From CBDHDJ01 sp965261645 (GTDB taxonomy: Bacteria; Pseudomonadota; Alphaproteobacteria; SHVV01), in contig CBDHDJ010000004.1 in NCBI GenBank assembly GCA_965261645.1, forward strand, positions 1,736,001 through 1,800,000: DNA of 64,000 bases. The letters run 5' to 3'. Each line of letters opens with the position of its first letter. Positions within the stretch are counted from its first letter, which is position 1. The notes beneath the pieces were generated by a model, which was given only the letters and a program-made list of their open reading frames with translations, searched no databases and was not told where the DNA came from. Positions 36,087 to 45,200 of this stretch are shown piece after piece. Both the position numbers and the translations under genes were made by a program.

Positions 36087-36899
36087 ATGTGGACGCCGAC
36101 CACCCGAGAGCAGCATAGCCGCAAGACGCTGCGTTATCAGACTGATTTGACCGATGCGGAGTGGGTTGTGATCGAGCCTCATTTGCCTCCGGCTCATGGC
36201 ACGGGACGGCCCCGGTCATGGCCGATGCGAGAGATCGTCAACGGCATTTTCTACGTGATGCGGGCTGGCTGCCCTTGGCGCTTGCTGCCAAGCGATTTGC
36301 CACCGTGGGGCACGATCTATCGCTGGTTCGCCAAGTTCCGCGACGACGGCCTCCTTGAGAAGATCAATCACTCTCTGGTCATGGCCGATCGCGAGCGGGT
36401 CGGACGCGAGGCCAGCCCGAGCGGCGCGATTATCGACAGCCAGAGCGTCAAGACAACCGAGGCTGGTGGCCCCCGCGGCTACGATGCGGGCAAGAAGATC
36501 AAGGGGCGCAAGCGCCACGCGCTGGTCGACACCGACGGGCGCGGCCTCGTGCTCGAGGCGCATCCGGCGAGTATCCAGGACCGCGATGGTGGCGGGTCGC
36601 TGCTGTGCGCCTCACGCGGCTCGTTTCCGTTCATCGAGAAGGTCTTTGCCGACAGCGGCTACGCCGGCGAGAAGGTCGCCACGGCCACCGTGATCGCCGT
36701 CGAGATCGTGCGCAAAAGCCCCGATCAGGTCGGCTTCGCCGTCCAACCGCGCCGCTGGGTCGTGGAGCGCTTCTTCGCCTGGATCAACCGCAACCGGCGA
36801 CTGGCAAAGGACTTCGAGGCCACCATCGCCTCGGCCCGCGCCTTCCTCTACGCCGCCTCCGTCATGCTCCTCGTCCGCAGATTGGCCCGAGCCGCATGA
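36087..36899 (+). CDS. IS5-family (IS1031/IS427-like) transposase
   Basis: The 270-residue protein has the N-terminal LTDAEWVVIEPHLPP and GIFYVMRAGCPWRLLP motifs, then the DDE residues: Asp in GAIIDSQSVKTTE, Asp in KVFADSGYAGEK and Glu in VVERFFAWINRNRRL. It has the length expected of the subgroup. It begins 6 bases after GGAG. The right end of the element (36915) lies 16 bases after its stop. Confidence 0.9.
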   Translation: MWTPTTREQHSRKTLRYQTDLTDAEWVVIEPHLPPAHGTGRPRSWPMREIVNGIFYVMRAGCPWRLLPSDLPPWGTIYRWFAKFRDDGLLEKINHSLVMADRERVGREASPSGAIIDSQSVKTTEAGGPRGYDAGKKIKGRKRHALVDTDGRGLVLEAHPASIQDRDGGGSLLCASRGSFPFIEKVFADSGYAGEKVATATVIAVEIVRKSPDQVGFAVQPRRWVVERFFAWINRNRRLAKDFEATIASARAFLYAASVMLLVRRLARAA

Positions 36900-36919
36900 C
36901 TTTCGAAACCGACTCTTAA

Positions 36920-38363
36920 CAGCCCGTTGATTAAGTCGGCGCCGTCTGATTCTCTGGTTCCCTGATTTGCAGGGGGATTTGCCGATGGCGATGGGACGGC
37001 AGAAGGATGGTCAGGGGGACCTGATGGTGAGCTGGTCGGAGATGCCGCGCTCTCCGGGTCATGTGTTTTATGACCGCTTGCAGTCGGTGCTGATCGAGGG
37101 CGGCTTCGACGCCTTTGCCGAGGCGAGCTGCCGGCCTTATTACGCGGCCCGGATGGGCGCGCCCTCGGTGCCGCCCGGGCGCTATTTCCGGATGCACCTG
37201 GTGGGCTACTTTGAGGGCATCGACAGCGAGCGCGGTCTGGAGTGGCGCTGCTCGGACTCGCTTTCGCTGCGGGCGTTCCTGCGACTGGGGAGCCGTGATC
37301 GGGTACCGGACCATTCCTGGCTGTCACGGAGCCGCACGCGCCTGCCCCATGAAGTCCACGCGGCGGTCTTCGACTGGGTTCTGGTGCTGATCGCCGAGGC
37401 GGGGCTGATCAAGGGCGAGCGCATCGGCGTCGATGCCTCGACCATGGAGGCCAACGCGGCGCTGCGGAACATCGTGCGGCGCGACAACGGCGAAGGCTAC
37501 CGGGAGATGCTGGAGCGCCTGGCCCGGGAAAGCGGGGTCGAGACACCCACGGCCGAGGACCTGGCGCCTCTGGACCGGAAGCGCAAGGGCAAGAAGCTTT
37601 CCAACACGGATTGGGTTTCGAAGAGCGACCCCGAGGCCAAGATCGCCAAGATGAAGGACGGCACGACGCATCTGGCCTACAAGCCCGAGCACGCGGTGGA
37701 TCTGGACACCGGCGCGGTGGTGGCGGCCGAGCTGCACCCGGCCGATGAGGGCGACACCACGACGCTTTCCAAGACCCTGGCGAAGGCCGAGGCAAACCTC
37801 GAGGCGGTGGATGCGGCACCGACATCGGAGGACCCGGCCGAATGCGTCGCCGACAAAGGTTATCACTCACGGGCGGTCTTGAGGGCTCTGAACGACAGTC
37901 CCTGGAAGACCCGGATCGCGGCGCCCAAGCAGACCGGCTTTTCGCGCTGGCACGGTGATGAGGCGGCGCGGCGCGCGGTCACCAATAACCGTGCGCGGCT
38001 CAAGTCCGGGGTCGCCCGCGAGGCCTTCAAGCTGCGCGCCGAGATCGTCGAGCGCTGCTTTGCCCACAACCTCGATCGTGGCGGCATGCGACGAACCTGG
38101 CTGCGCGGGCGAGAGAATGTGCACAAGCGATACCTGCTCCACGTCGCCGGCCACAATCTATCGTTACTGATGCGCCAGCTCATCGGCGCCGGCACCCCGC
38201 GGGAGGCCGTGGCGGGCGGATATGGCGGTATTTTCGTTCTGCTCACGCCCACCGGGGCCATGCTGGTGGCACGGGGGGGCTCGCAAAGCGGCCAGACGGC
38301 TTTCGCCGCCGCATTCCTCATCTGGGAGTGAGAGCCGGAAAAAGCCACTTAATCAACGGGCTG
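36920..38363 (+). mobile_element. IS1182-family insertion sequence, copy 1
   Basis: Ends CAGCCCGTTGATTAAGT and its complement bound 1444 bases. TTAA flanks both sides (36916-36919 and 38364-38367), a palindromic 4-base target duplication. It was inserted directly next to the right end of the IS5-family element. Copy 2 is at 55160-56603 in the same orientation; a fragment is at 43596-43997. Confidence 0.92.
36985..38331 (+). CDS. IS1182-family transposase, copy 1
   Basis: The 448-residue protein starts at the ATG at 36985 (a TTG at 36967 is in frame but less likely). It has a DUF772-type N-terminus (APSVPPGRYFRMHLVGYFEG), Asp in GERIGVDASTMEAN, the Asp of CVADKGYHSR and Glu in RAEIVERCFAHN. 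It differs from copy 2 at only a few residues (for example P/R in EDLAPLDRK), so both spread recently. Confidence 0.92.
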   Translation: MAMGRQKDGQGDLMVSWSEMPRSPGHVFYDRLQSVLIEGGFDAFAEASCRPYYAARMGAPSVPPGRYFRMHLVGYFEGIDSERGLEWRCSDSLSLRAFLRLGSRDRVPDHSWLSRSRTRLPHEVHAAVFDWVLVLIAEAGLIKGERIGVDASTMEANAALRNIVRRDNGEGYREMLERLARESGVETPTAEDLAPLDRKRKGKKLSNTDWVSKSDPEAKIAKMKDGTTHLAYKPEHAVDLDTGAVVAAELHPADEGDTTTLSKTLAKAEANLEAVDAAPTSEDPAECVADKGYHSRAVLRALNDSPWKTRIAAPKQTGFSRWHGDEAARRAVTNNRARLKSGVAREAFKLRAEIVERCFAHNLDRGGMRRTWLRGRENVHKRYLLHVAGHNLSLLMRQLIGAGTPREAVAGGYGGIFVLLTPTGAMLVARGGSQSGQTAFAAAFLIWE

Positions 38364-38389
38364 TTAAGAGCGTAGGATCGAATCGAACG

Positions 38390-38998
38390 ATGCCCGAGTG
38401 GCCGGTGGTCAAGATCAAATTTGGGGAAGCGCGGGAGCTCGCTGACTGGCAATCGATATCCAGCGATCTTCAGTTTGCTTCGGAGTGCGCGCAGGAACTG
38501 ATTGAACTCGAACAGGATAAATCGCAGGCGGTTCTTGGACGAGCACTATTTGACCCCTGTTTGATGGCCTACGCGCGGTGTTTCGGTGGAGGCGCGCGAA
38601 CGAAAATTTCACGAAACGACCTAAAATGTCTTTCGGCCGATCCTTTAGAGCTCCATGACTACCTCATTGATCAACGGAACAAACTCATAGCTCACTCTGT
38701 TAATCCGTTCGAGCAATTCAGCGTCGGCGTTGTTATTGATGAAACCGATAGCGCTAAGCCAGAGGTCAAGGGCGTTGCAAACCTATCCCATCGCCTAATT
38801 GGCCTCAAACTACATGACTTGGAAGCAGTTAAGCGAATGATTCAGCTAATCATGGATGAAATCGTGGCACCCAGAATCAGCGAATGGGAAGGCAAGCTTC
38901 TCCAGAGGGCAAAGGGCGAGCCTATCGAGCAGCTCTTGTCACGGCCTCGACTATCGACACAAGCTCCGGGACCTGACGCGGCCAAGACAAAGCGATAG
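38390..38998 (+). CDS. Hypothetical protein with HEPN-type RNKLIAH motif
   Basis: This 202-residue protein has Arg96-Asn97-x4-His102 in QRNKLIAHSVNP, the R-x4-6-H signature of HEPN domains, many of which are RNases of toxin, Abi or CRISPR systems. The rest is helical with no second domain I recognise. It is placed directly after the IS1182 right end with no clear ribosome-binding site, so its 5' control region was probably cut off. The codon and base make-up is more AT-rich than in neighbouring genes, which points to transfer. No obvious antitoxin partner is adjacent. Confidence 0.65.
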   Translation: MPEWPVVKIKFGEARELADWQSISSDLQFASECAQELIELEQDKSQAVLGRALFDPCLMAYARCFGGGARTKISRNDLKCLSADPLELHDYLIDQRNKLIAHSVNPFEQFSVGVVIDETDSAKPEVKGVANLSHRLIGLKLHDLEAVKRMIQLIMDEIVAPRISEWEGKLLQRAKGEPIEQLLSRPRLSTQAPGPDAAKTKR

Positions 38999-39038
38999 TC
39001 GTCTCGGGAAACTCCTCACGTGGCGATCGACGTTCGCG

Positions 39039-39893
39039 TCAGTCCGCCAGCGTGGCCTTGCCGTGATCGATGACGATGATGTCGCGCTCGGGCACCCGGC
39101 AGCGGAACGCGACGATGCCGCCATCGCGCCACATCTCGGTGCGCACCGTTTCGCCCGGGAAGACCGGCGCCGTGAAGCGGACGTCGAGGCCGACCAGGCG
39201 CTCGGGCTCGTAGTCGCAGAACTGCTTGAGCACGGCGTGGCCCGCCATGCCGTAAGTGCAGAGCCCATGCAGGATGGGGCGGTCAAAACCGGCCTGGCCC
39301 GCGAACGCGGGATCGCTGTGCAATAGATTGCGATCGCCGTTGAGCCGGTAAAGGAGCGCCGCCTGGGGCACGCTCGGCAGATCGACGCTCGCCTCCGGGC
39401 TGTCGTCCGGCACGGGGTGGGGTGGGGCGAGCGACTCCGTCGGTCCGCCGAAGCCGCCATAGCCCTTGGCGAAGATCACGCTGGTGAGCGTTGCCAGCCG
39501 CTCGTCCGACGGGCGCGAGAATATCTCCTGGGTGATCTCGAGCAGGACGGGCCCACCCGGTCCTTTGTCCACCACCCCGCTCAAGGTGCGCTTGTCGTAA
39601 ACCTCGCCCGCGGGCGGCAGCGGCCGCTCGATGCGCAGCCGTTGCTCGCCATGGAGGACGGCCGCCATATCGATGCCCACCTGGGGCGTCCAACCGTGAT
39701 AGCCGACCAGAACGGTCGCCATGGTGGGCAGCGCCCGGAGCTCGGTTTCGGTCACGAAACGCAGCTGTTTCTGGTCGACCGGGTCGTGCCCGACGCCGAC
39801 GCCGAGGGCATAGAGGATGGTCTCGTCCGCCTCGTAGGTGCGCTCCGAGGCCGGAAAGGCGAAAGACGTCAGCTGCTCATAGGTAATCGCCAC
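39039..39893 (-). CDS. MaoC-like enoyl-CoA hydratase 2 ((R)-specific)
   Basis: The 284-residue protein is a double hot-dog. The hydratase 2 motif is complete: LLYRLNGDRNLLHSDPAFA then FDRPILHGLCTYG, which contains the catalytic Asp and His. It resembles hydratase 2 domains of peroxisomal multifunctional proteins and acts on trans-2-enoyl-CoA. It is encoded 9 bases after the thioesterase stop, on the same strand, so the two probably form an operon of native chromosomal genes. Confidence 0.9.
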   Translation of the reverse strand: MAITYEQLTSFAFPASERTYEADETILYALGVGVGHDPVDQKQLRFVTETELRALPTMATVLVGYHGWTPQVGIDMAAVLHGEQRLRIERPLPPAGEVYDKRTLSGVVDKGPGGPVLLEITQEIFSRPSDERLATLTSVIFAKGYGGFGGPTESLAPPHPVPDDSPEASVDLPSVPQAALLYRLNGDRNLLHSDPAFAGQAGFDRPILHGLCTYGMAGHAVLKQFCDYEPERLVGLDVRFTAPVFPGETVRTEMWRDGGIVAFRCRVPERDIIVIDHGKATLAD

Positions 39894-39902
39894 GATCGTC
39901 CC

Positions 39903-40346
39903 TCACTTCGGTGCGAGGATCTTCCACACGCCGCTCGCGTTCAATACGGCCTTCTCGGCCACCGACAGCGCGCCGCGGGCGAACGCAAGCTCCCGGCCGA
40001 GGCGCGTGATCTCGCCCCACCCCTCGACCCAGTCGCCGGGACGGACCGGCGAGAGAAAGTCGCAATTGAGGCTCACCGTTGCGACCAACGAGCGCCGCTC
40101 GATCGTGTCCAGGATCACGATACTCAGGATATCGTCGATCACGGTCATCAGGAGGCCGCCGTGGACGGCGCCGTCCGGATTGGTGTGCTCCTCGCCGGCG
40201 CGGAAGCCGAACCACCGTTTGTCACCCCCGTCCTTGACGTAGAGCGGCCCCGCGAGCTCCTTGAAGCCACCGGCGATCGGATAAAGCGTATAGCCCGGCG
40301 GCAACGCGGCGGTTTTGGCGGAGGGGGCGGCACGGGATGCGGACAT
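39903..40346 (-). CDS. PaaI-type acyl-CoA thioesterase (hot-dog fold)
   Basis: The 147-residue protein has the PaaI/YdiI signature: EEHTNPDGAVHGGLLMTVIDD, then VATVSLNCDFLSPVRPGDWVEG. The catalytic Asn/Asp-Gly region and the HGG turn are present. It should hydrolyse acyl-CoA or aryl-CoA esters. The following gene, MaoC hydratase 2, supports a fatty-acid or aromatic-acid CoA role. The 298 bases to the divergent next gene (40347-40644) contain no gene that I can see. Confidence 0.88.
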   Translation of the reverse strand: MSASRAAPSAKTAALPPGYTLYPIAGGFKELAGPLYVKDGGDKRWFGFRAGEEHTNPDGAVHGGLLMTVIDDILSIVILDTIERRSLVATVSLNCDFLSPVRPGDWVEGWGEITRLGRELAFARGALSVAEKAVLNASGVWKILAPK

Positions 40347-40644
40347 GGGATGGGTGGCAGGCGGTCAGCGGTTGCGGGGCCCGCGCCGTGGCGGGCCAAC
40401 GCGAGGCGAACCTTCACCGATTTGTGAAAGGCGGTCAAGGACCGGCCGGCCCGCTCTTTAGCGTGTGCCTTGTGCCTGCCTTAATTCCAAACCATCTTGC
40501 TGCCGGATGAGTGTCGGGTCCGGCGTCGTACTGCCGGTGGCAGCAATTTTACCTCGTGCTTAGTCTTCATGTGATGGTCTATCTCCGCAGTACATATGAA
40601 TTATTTCGTTGCCGCACGAGTCGTGAAGGAGTCATATAGGGCTC

Positions 40645-40968
40645 ATGGCTGAGAAGGATAGCGCCGAGGGGGCCCCGGCGCCGAGCAGCGGGACGCTCGA
40701 CACCCGCGCTTGGCTCAGGCCGCTCGTCCGTCCGCTGTGGCCCATTTTCCGCGAAGTGCTGGTGATGTCGCTGTTCATCAACCTGCTCGCGCTCGCGGTG
40801 CCCGCCTTCACCATGCAAGTCTACGACCGGGTGATTTTCCACGCCGGACTCAGCACCCTGCAGGGGCTCGCGATCGGCATGGTTTTCGTCATCCTGTTCG
40901 ATCACCTGTTGCGCCAAGGCCGTAGCCGGATCATGCAGAAGGCGGCGCTCCGCATCGACGTCGGCGTG
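40645..40968 (+). pseudogene. Truncated type I secretion ABC transporter (N-terminal transmembrane part)
   Basis: The visible 108 residues (LVRPLWPIFREVLVMSLFIN, LLALAVPAFTMQVYDRVIF, ARTL-like GLSTLQGLAIGMVFVILFD) match the start of the membrane domain of a T1SS ABC protein. After ALRIDVGV the reading frame runs into IS21 sequence and stops at 40998. The ATPase domain is missing, so the gene is dead. The missing remainder is not on the other side of IS21. Confidence 0.8.
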
Positions 40969-41128
40969 TCTGACGTCAGGGCCTTTGGGACAAATTGAGG
41001 TAATTGCATACCGGTGAGAACGGCGGTGACAAATTAGTCCACGGAAGCGGCGGGATTTCCCAGCCGCGGGCGGAGTAAAACTCTGCCACCTGTAGCCTTC
41101 GATCTTTTTTGAGATGGAAGGCGGGAGG

Positions 41129-42628
41129 ATGTACACCGTGGACCTATATCTGCGCGTTCGGCTGGCCTGCCATGTTGATGGTCTGAGCCAGCGAGAGGCG
41201 GCAAGTCGGTTTGGCATTGCGCGCGAGACGGTGAGGAAGATGCTGCGGCATTCGGAACCGCCGGGATATCGGCGACGCCAGCCACCGAAACGCCCGAAAC
41301 TGGCCCCCTTCACGGATATCATCGACCGTATTCTGGAGGAGGACCGAACGGTTCACCGTAAGCAGCACCACACGGCGAAGCGTATATTCGAGCGCCTTCG
41401 CGACGAACATGGCTTTACGGGCAAAGAGACCATCGTGAAGGATTACGTTCGGGAACGGCGCCTTCGTCGGCGTGAGATGTTTGTGCCGTTGTCACATCCT
41501 CCGGGCCATGCTCAAGCGGACTTTGGCGAGGCGGATGCGATCATCGCCGGCGTCAAGTATCGGGCGCATTTTTTCGTCATGACACTTCCCCACAGCGATG
41601 CCTGCTTCGTTGCGGCCTACCCGGCGGCGACGACGGAGGCCTGGCTGGACGGGCACAACAGAGCCTTTGTTTTTTTCGGCGGCGTTCCCCAATCGATTCT
41701 TTACGACAACGACAAGTGTCTGGTGTCGCGCATCTTGTCAGATGGCACGCGGCAACGAACGCGGCCGTTCAGCGGGCTGCAGTCCCATTACCTCTTCGAG
41801 GACCGCTACGGCCGTCCCGGCAAGGGTAACGACAAAGGCAATGTGGAGGGGGTGGTCGGCTATGCCCGGCGGAACTTCATGACGCCGCTTCCCCGGTTCG
41901 CGAGCTGGGACGCCTTCAATGGCCACCTGGAAGAGCAATGCCGCAACCGGCAAGGCAACGTCCTGCGCGGCCACCGCGAGAGCATCGGCGAACGGTTTGT
42001 GCGTGACCGCGAAGCGTTGAAGAGGCCACTGCCGGCACCGTTCGACGCGTGCGACAAGCAGGGCACGCGGGTCAACTCGCTGTCCCTGGTGCGCTACCGG
42101 ACGAATGACTATTCCGTGCCCGTCGCCTACGGCCATCAGGAAGTCTGGATCCGTGGCTATGTCCACGAGGTGGTTATCGGTTGCGGCGCCGGGATCATTG
42201 CCCGACACCCCCGTTCCTACGACCGGGAAGATATGGTCTTCGATCCGATCCACTACCTGCCTTTGCTGGAGCACAAGATCGGCGCCCTGGATCAGGCCGC
42301 GCCGCTAGCCGGATGGGAACTGCCTGATGCCTTCCCAACCCTGCGCCGTCTCCTGGAGGCGCGCATGGGCAAGGCCGGCAAGCGGGAATACGTCCAGGTC
42401 CTTCGGCTTCTGGAGACCTTCGATCTCGAGGTGCTTCACGGCGCGGTGAAGGACGCCCTGCGCCTGGGTGCGATCGGCTACGACGCCGTCAAACACCTTG
42501 TGCTGTGCCGTATCGAGCGACGCCCGCCCAAACTCGACCTGGATATCTATCCCTACCTGCCTCGGGCCAACGTGGCGACCACGGCCGCCGCCAGTTATAT
42601 GAGCTTGTTGGGTGGAGGCGCGTCATGA
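41129..42628 (+). CDS. istA: IS21-family transposase IstA
   Basis: The 499-residue protein has an N-terminal helix-turn-helix (GLSQREAASRFGIARETVRK), the DDE domain (GHAQADFGEADAII, ILYDNDKCLV, NDKGNVEGVVGYARRNF) and the C-terminal part of IstA. An in-frame ATG lies 5 codons upstream (41114). Its stop overlaps the istB start (ATGA), as usual for IS21. Confidence 0.93.
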   Translation: MYTVDLYLRVRLACHVDGLSQREAASRFGIARETVRKMLRHSEPPGYRRRQPPKRPKLAPFTDIIDRILEEDRTVHRKQHHTAKRIFERLRDEHGFTGKETIVKDYVRERRLRRREMFVPLSHPPGHAQADFGEADAIIAGVKYRAHFFVMTLPHSDACFVAAYPAATTEAWLDGHNRAFVFFGGVPQSILYDNDKCLVSRILSDGTRQRTRPFSGLQSHYLFEDRYGRPGKGNDKGNVEGVVGYARRNFMTPLPRFASWDAFNGHLEEQCRNRQGNVLRGHRESIGERFVRDREALKRPLPAPFDACDKQGTRVNSLSLVRYRTNDYSVPVAYGHQEVWIRGYVHEVVIGCGAGIIARHPRSYDREDMVFDPIHYLPLLEHKIGALDQAAPLAGWELPDAFPTLRRLLEARMGKAGKREYVQVLRLLETFDLEVLHGAVKDALRLGAIGYDAVKHLVLCRIERRPPKLDLDIYPYLPRANVATTAAASYMSLLGGGAS

Positions 42629-43395
42629 CCGATACGCCGCAAGTGTTGCTGGCCCATCACCTCAAGACCCTGAAACTGCCGACGTTCCTGCGCGAATACG
42701 ACAAGCTGGCCCGCCAATGCGCCACCGAGGGCGCCGACCATGTGCGGTATCTTGTCCGTCTGACCGAGTTGGAACTGATCGACCGTGAGCGCCGCATGGT
42801 CGAGCGGCGGATCAGACAGGCCAGGTTCCCCGCCGTCAAAAGCCTCGACAGCTTCGACTTCAAGGCCATCGCATCGCTCAACAAGATGCTGGTTCTGGAG
42901 TTGGCGCGATGCGAATACGTCGAGCGTCGTGAGAATATCATCGCGCTCGGCAACAGCGGAACCGGCAAGACCCATATCGCCCTCGGTCTCGGTCTGGCGG
43001 CCTGCCAAAAGGGGCTCTCCGTCGGCTTCCTCACGGCCGCTGCCCTGGTTCATGAACTGATGGAGGCCAGGGATGAAAAACGCCTGTTGCGCCTGCAGAA
43101 GCAACTGGCAAAGTATCACCTTCTGATCATCGACGAACTCGGCTTCGTGCCGCTCTCGAAGACCGGCGCCGAGCTGCTGTTCGAAGTCTTCAGCCAGCGC
43201 TACGAGCGGGGCTCAATCCTGGTGACCTCCAACTTGCCGTTCGATGAGTGGACGGAGATATTCGGCTCGGAACGCCTGACCGGGGCTTTGCTGGACCGCC
43301 TCACCCACCATGTCCATATCCTGGAAATGAACGGCGAGAGCTATCGTCTCAACCAAAGCCAAAAACGGCGGAAATTCCCCAAAATACCTGCTTAA
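42625..43395 (+). CDS. istB: IS21-family helper ATPase IstB
   Basis: The 256-residue AAA+ ATPase has Walker A GNSGTGKTHIA and Walker B HLLIIDELGF, and ends with the IstB motif LLDRLTHHVHILEMNGESYR. It assembles on target DNA with IstA. The start ATG overlaps the istA stop by 4 bases. An upstream in-frame extension to 42505 lies inside istA and is not real. Confidence 0.93.
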   Translation: MTDTPQVLLAHHLKTLKLPTFLREYDKLARQCATEGADHVRYLVRLTELELIDRERRMVERRIRQARFPAVKSLDSFDFKAIASLNKMLVLELARCEYVERRENIIALGNSGTGKTHIALGLGLAACQKGLSVGFLTAAALVHELMEARDEKRLLRLQKQLAKYHLLIIDELGFVPLSKTGAELLFEVFSQRYERGSILVTSNLPFDEWTEIFGSERLTGALLDRLTHHVHILEMNGESYRLNQSQKRRKFPKIPA

Positions 43396-43595
43396 CCGCC
43401 GGTGCAATGGTTGACCCGGTGGGTCCACAGGAACCTCCCACGCTGCTTCGCTCCGCGTAACGCAAGCGCTACACGAAGCAGCGCGGGTCCCTCCTATGGA
43501 CTACCGGGACAACCCCCCAACACCGCGTACCGCATAACGTTAAGTGGACTAGTTTTACTCCGCCCGGGTGGACTAATTTTGCTCCGCCGTTGACA

Positions 43596-43997
43596 GCCAG
43601 GAATGGTCCGGTACCCGATCACGGCTCCCCAGTCGCAGGAACGCCCGCAGCGAAAGCGAGTCCGAGCAGCGCCACTCCAGACCGCGCTCGCTGTCGATGC
43701 CCTCAAAGTAGCCCACCAGGTGCATCCGGAAATAGCGCCCGGGCGGCACCGAGGGCGCGCCCATCCGGGCCGCGTAATAAGGCCGGCAGCTCGCCTCGGC
43801 AAAGGCGTCGAAGCCGCCCTCGATCAGCACCGACTGCAAGCGGTCATAAAACACATGACCCGGAGAGCGCGGCATCTCCGACCAGCTCACCATCAGGTCC
43901 CCCTGACCATCCTTCTGCCGTCCCATCGCCATCGGCAAATCCCCCTGCAAATCAGGGAACCAGAGAATCAGACGGCGCCGACTTAATCAACGGGCTG
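43596..43997 (-). pseudogene. IS1182-family fragment (5' end of copy 3)
   Basis: About 400 bases are identical to the first part of the IS1182 copies, with the left end CAGCCCGTTGATTAAGT present (complement, ending 43997). The reading frame (start 43932) matches the transposase up to RVPDHSWLS and then enters IS21 sequence at 43595. The rest of this copy is absent, so the DNA between the IS21 left flank and this point was lost or moved. Confidence 0.9.
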
Positions 43998-44014
43998 GTA
44001 GCGCAAACACATGG

Positions 44015-44476
44015 TCACGGTTGTATCCCGACGCGGGGGGCGATCGCACCGCCATTGGTGCTCGGCTCTGTCGTGCCGCGTACAGCCGCGATACCCTTAA
44101 GCAACGCCTGTGCGCCGGCGACCTGCGCGCCCATCGCATGAACACGTGAGCGCAGCCCCGCGTCGGAGGTGTAGACCAGCGCTGTCGTGCGATCTGGAAG
44201 TGCACCCACCAACTCCACGATGCGGTCGTCCGCGCTATCCCGGCCGCCGTGACCGGCGTGAACCACGGTAAGGCACTCCCGCGACGATGCCGTGTCTCGC
44301 GGCCCCGGCCCATCGAACACGATCGTCCATACACCCCCACGGCTGCGTGCCAGCAGGGCGATCTCGGCGGCGATCCGTCGCGCGGCGCCGCCGCGGTCGC
44401 GCCACCAACCATCCGCACGCGACCCCATCACATTATTGCCATCCACGAACACCCGGGGCTGCATCGCTTGGTTCAT
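44015..44476 (-). CDS. NYN-domain (YacP-like) nuclease-type protein
   Basis: The 153-residue protein has the PIN/NYN-like acidic motifs: VFVDGNNVMGS at the N-terminus (Asp12), TIVFDGPGPRD, SADDRIVELV and VYTSDAGLRSRV. These four sites form the metal centre of NYN/YacP-like RNases. The C-terminus is proline/glycine-rich. It lies 18 bases from the IS1182 fragment, which therefore is next to its 3' end; whether the C-terminus is native is uncertain. Confidence 0.78.
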   Translation of the reverse strand: MNQAMQPRVFVDGNNVMGSRADGWWRDRGGAARRIAAEIALLARSRGGVWTIVFDGPGPRDTASSRECLTVVHAGHGGRDSADDRIVELVGALPDRTTALVYTSDAGLRSRVHAMGAQVAGAQALLKGIAAVRGTTEPSTNGGAIAPRVGIQP

Positions 44477-44513
44477 GTTGTCTTGCCGTTGCCCTCGTGC
44501 TGGCTGATATCAG

Positions 44514-45200
44514 CTAATACGGCACACCGACGGCCTGCGACAGGAACCCAACGAATGCCGAGCCCTTGCGCGCGATTGCGGTGAAGCGGTTTAGGAAATC
44601 GGGCCGGCTCGCATCGGCCTCCGAAAAGCTGGTGATTGCGACATAATCCTTGCGTTTGAGATCTTCCATCAACGGATGCTCAGGGTCGTAACCACGGGGT
44701 GGGCGCTTGAGAGACTCACCCATCAACTCGAAGGTTTCACGGAAAGCTTTGGCGGTTGTGATGCGTCTCCACTCGTCTGGCCGGTCGATGATCGCGCCGC
44801 GTATTCTACCAAGCGTATGGTTGTCGGGGTGCCAGATGCCGCAACCGGCAAAACAAGTTCCAGGCTCAAGGTGGAGATAGAAGCCCGGCGCATGGGCATC
44901 CTTGCCGGCAGCATGGCGGAAATGAGCGCCCACATTGGTCTTGTAGGGCGTCTTGTCCTTGGAGAATCGGGTATCGCGATAAATCCGGAACAGCGAACCG
45001 CCGTTGGCCCGCGGATCGGCAAGAAAATGCGGGCTTATCTTCTTCAGCGGCTGCGCAAAAGCCACGATGAAATCAAGCACGGGATCACGCACCTCGGTCC
45101 TGTAACGTTCCTTGTTCGCCTCGAACCATTGCCGCTCATTGCTGGACTTGAGGTCGCGCAGAAAATCGAAGAGCGCAGGCGTTATCGGGTGTGACGTCAT
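44514..45200 (-). CDS. DUF2461 / TIGR02453 family protein
   Basis: The 228-residue protein starts at MTSHPITPALFDFLRDLKS; 27 in-frame residues upstream to 45281 do not look native. Family features are the N-terminal FEANKERYRTEVRDPVLDF, RIYRDTRFSKDKTPYKTN and GFYLHLEPG. The family is widespread and uncharacterised; no catalytic role is established to my knowledge. It is placed 37 bases upstream of the NYN gene on the same strand. Confidence 0.88.
   Translation of the reverse strand: MTSHPITPALFDFLRDLKSSNERQWFEANKERYRTEVRDPVLDFIVAFAQPLKKISPHFLADPRANGGSLFRIYRDTRFSKDKTPYKTNVGAHFRHAAGKDAHAPGFYLHLEPGTCFAGCGIWHPDNHTLGRIRGAIIDRPDEWRRITTAKAFRETFELMGESLKRPPRGYDPEHPLMEDLKRKDYVAITSFSEADASRPDFLNRFTAIARKGSAFVGFLSQAVGVPY

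Larger units (their letters stand above)
33491..36915 (+). mobile_element. IS5-family (IS1031-like) element split by an IS1595 insertion
   Basis: Left end GAGGCCGTTTCGAAA (33491) and right end CTTTCGAAACCGACTC (to 36915) are imperfect inverted repeats, flanked by TTA (33488-33490 and 36916-36918), which fits the TNA target of the IS1031 subgroup. Its left repeat is cut at 33505 by the IS1595 element and continues at 36016. Without that insert the element would be about 0.92 kb, the usual size. Confidence 0.75.
40967..43595 (+). mobile_element. IS21-family insertion sequence
   Basis: The right end is clear: reading inward from 43595 gives TGTCAACGGCGGAGC and AAAATTAGTCCAC, then a second similar unit (GGCGGAGTAAAACTAGTCC), the repeated binding sites of IS21 ends. 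The left end has the related GGCGGTGACAAATTAGTCC at about 41021 and another copy further in; the outer end is probably near 40967 (TGTCTGACG) or 41015. No target duplication was found: the left flank is the T1SS gene, the right flank is IS1182. Confidence 0.82.
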
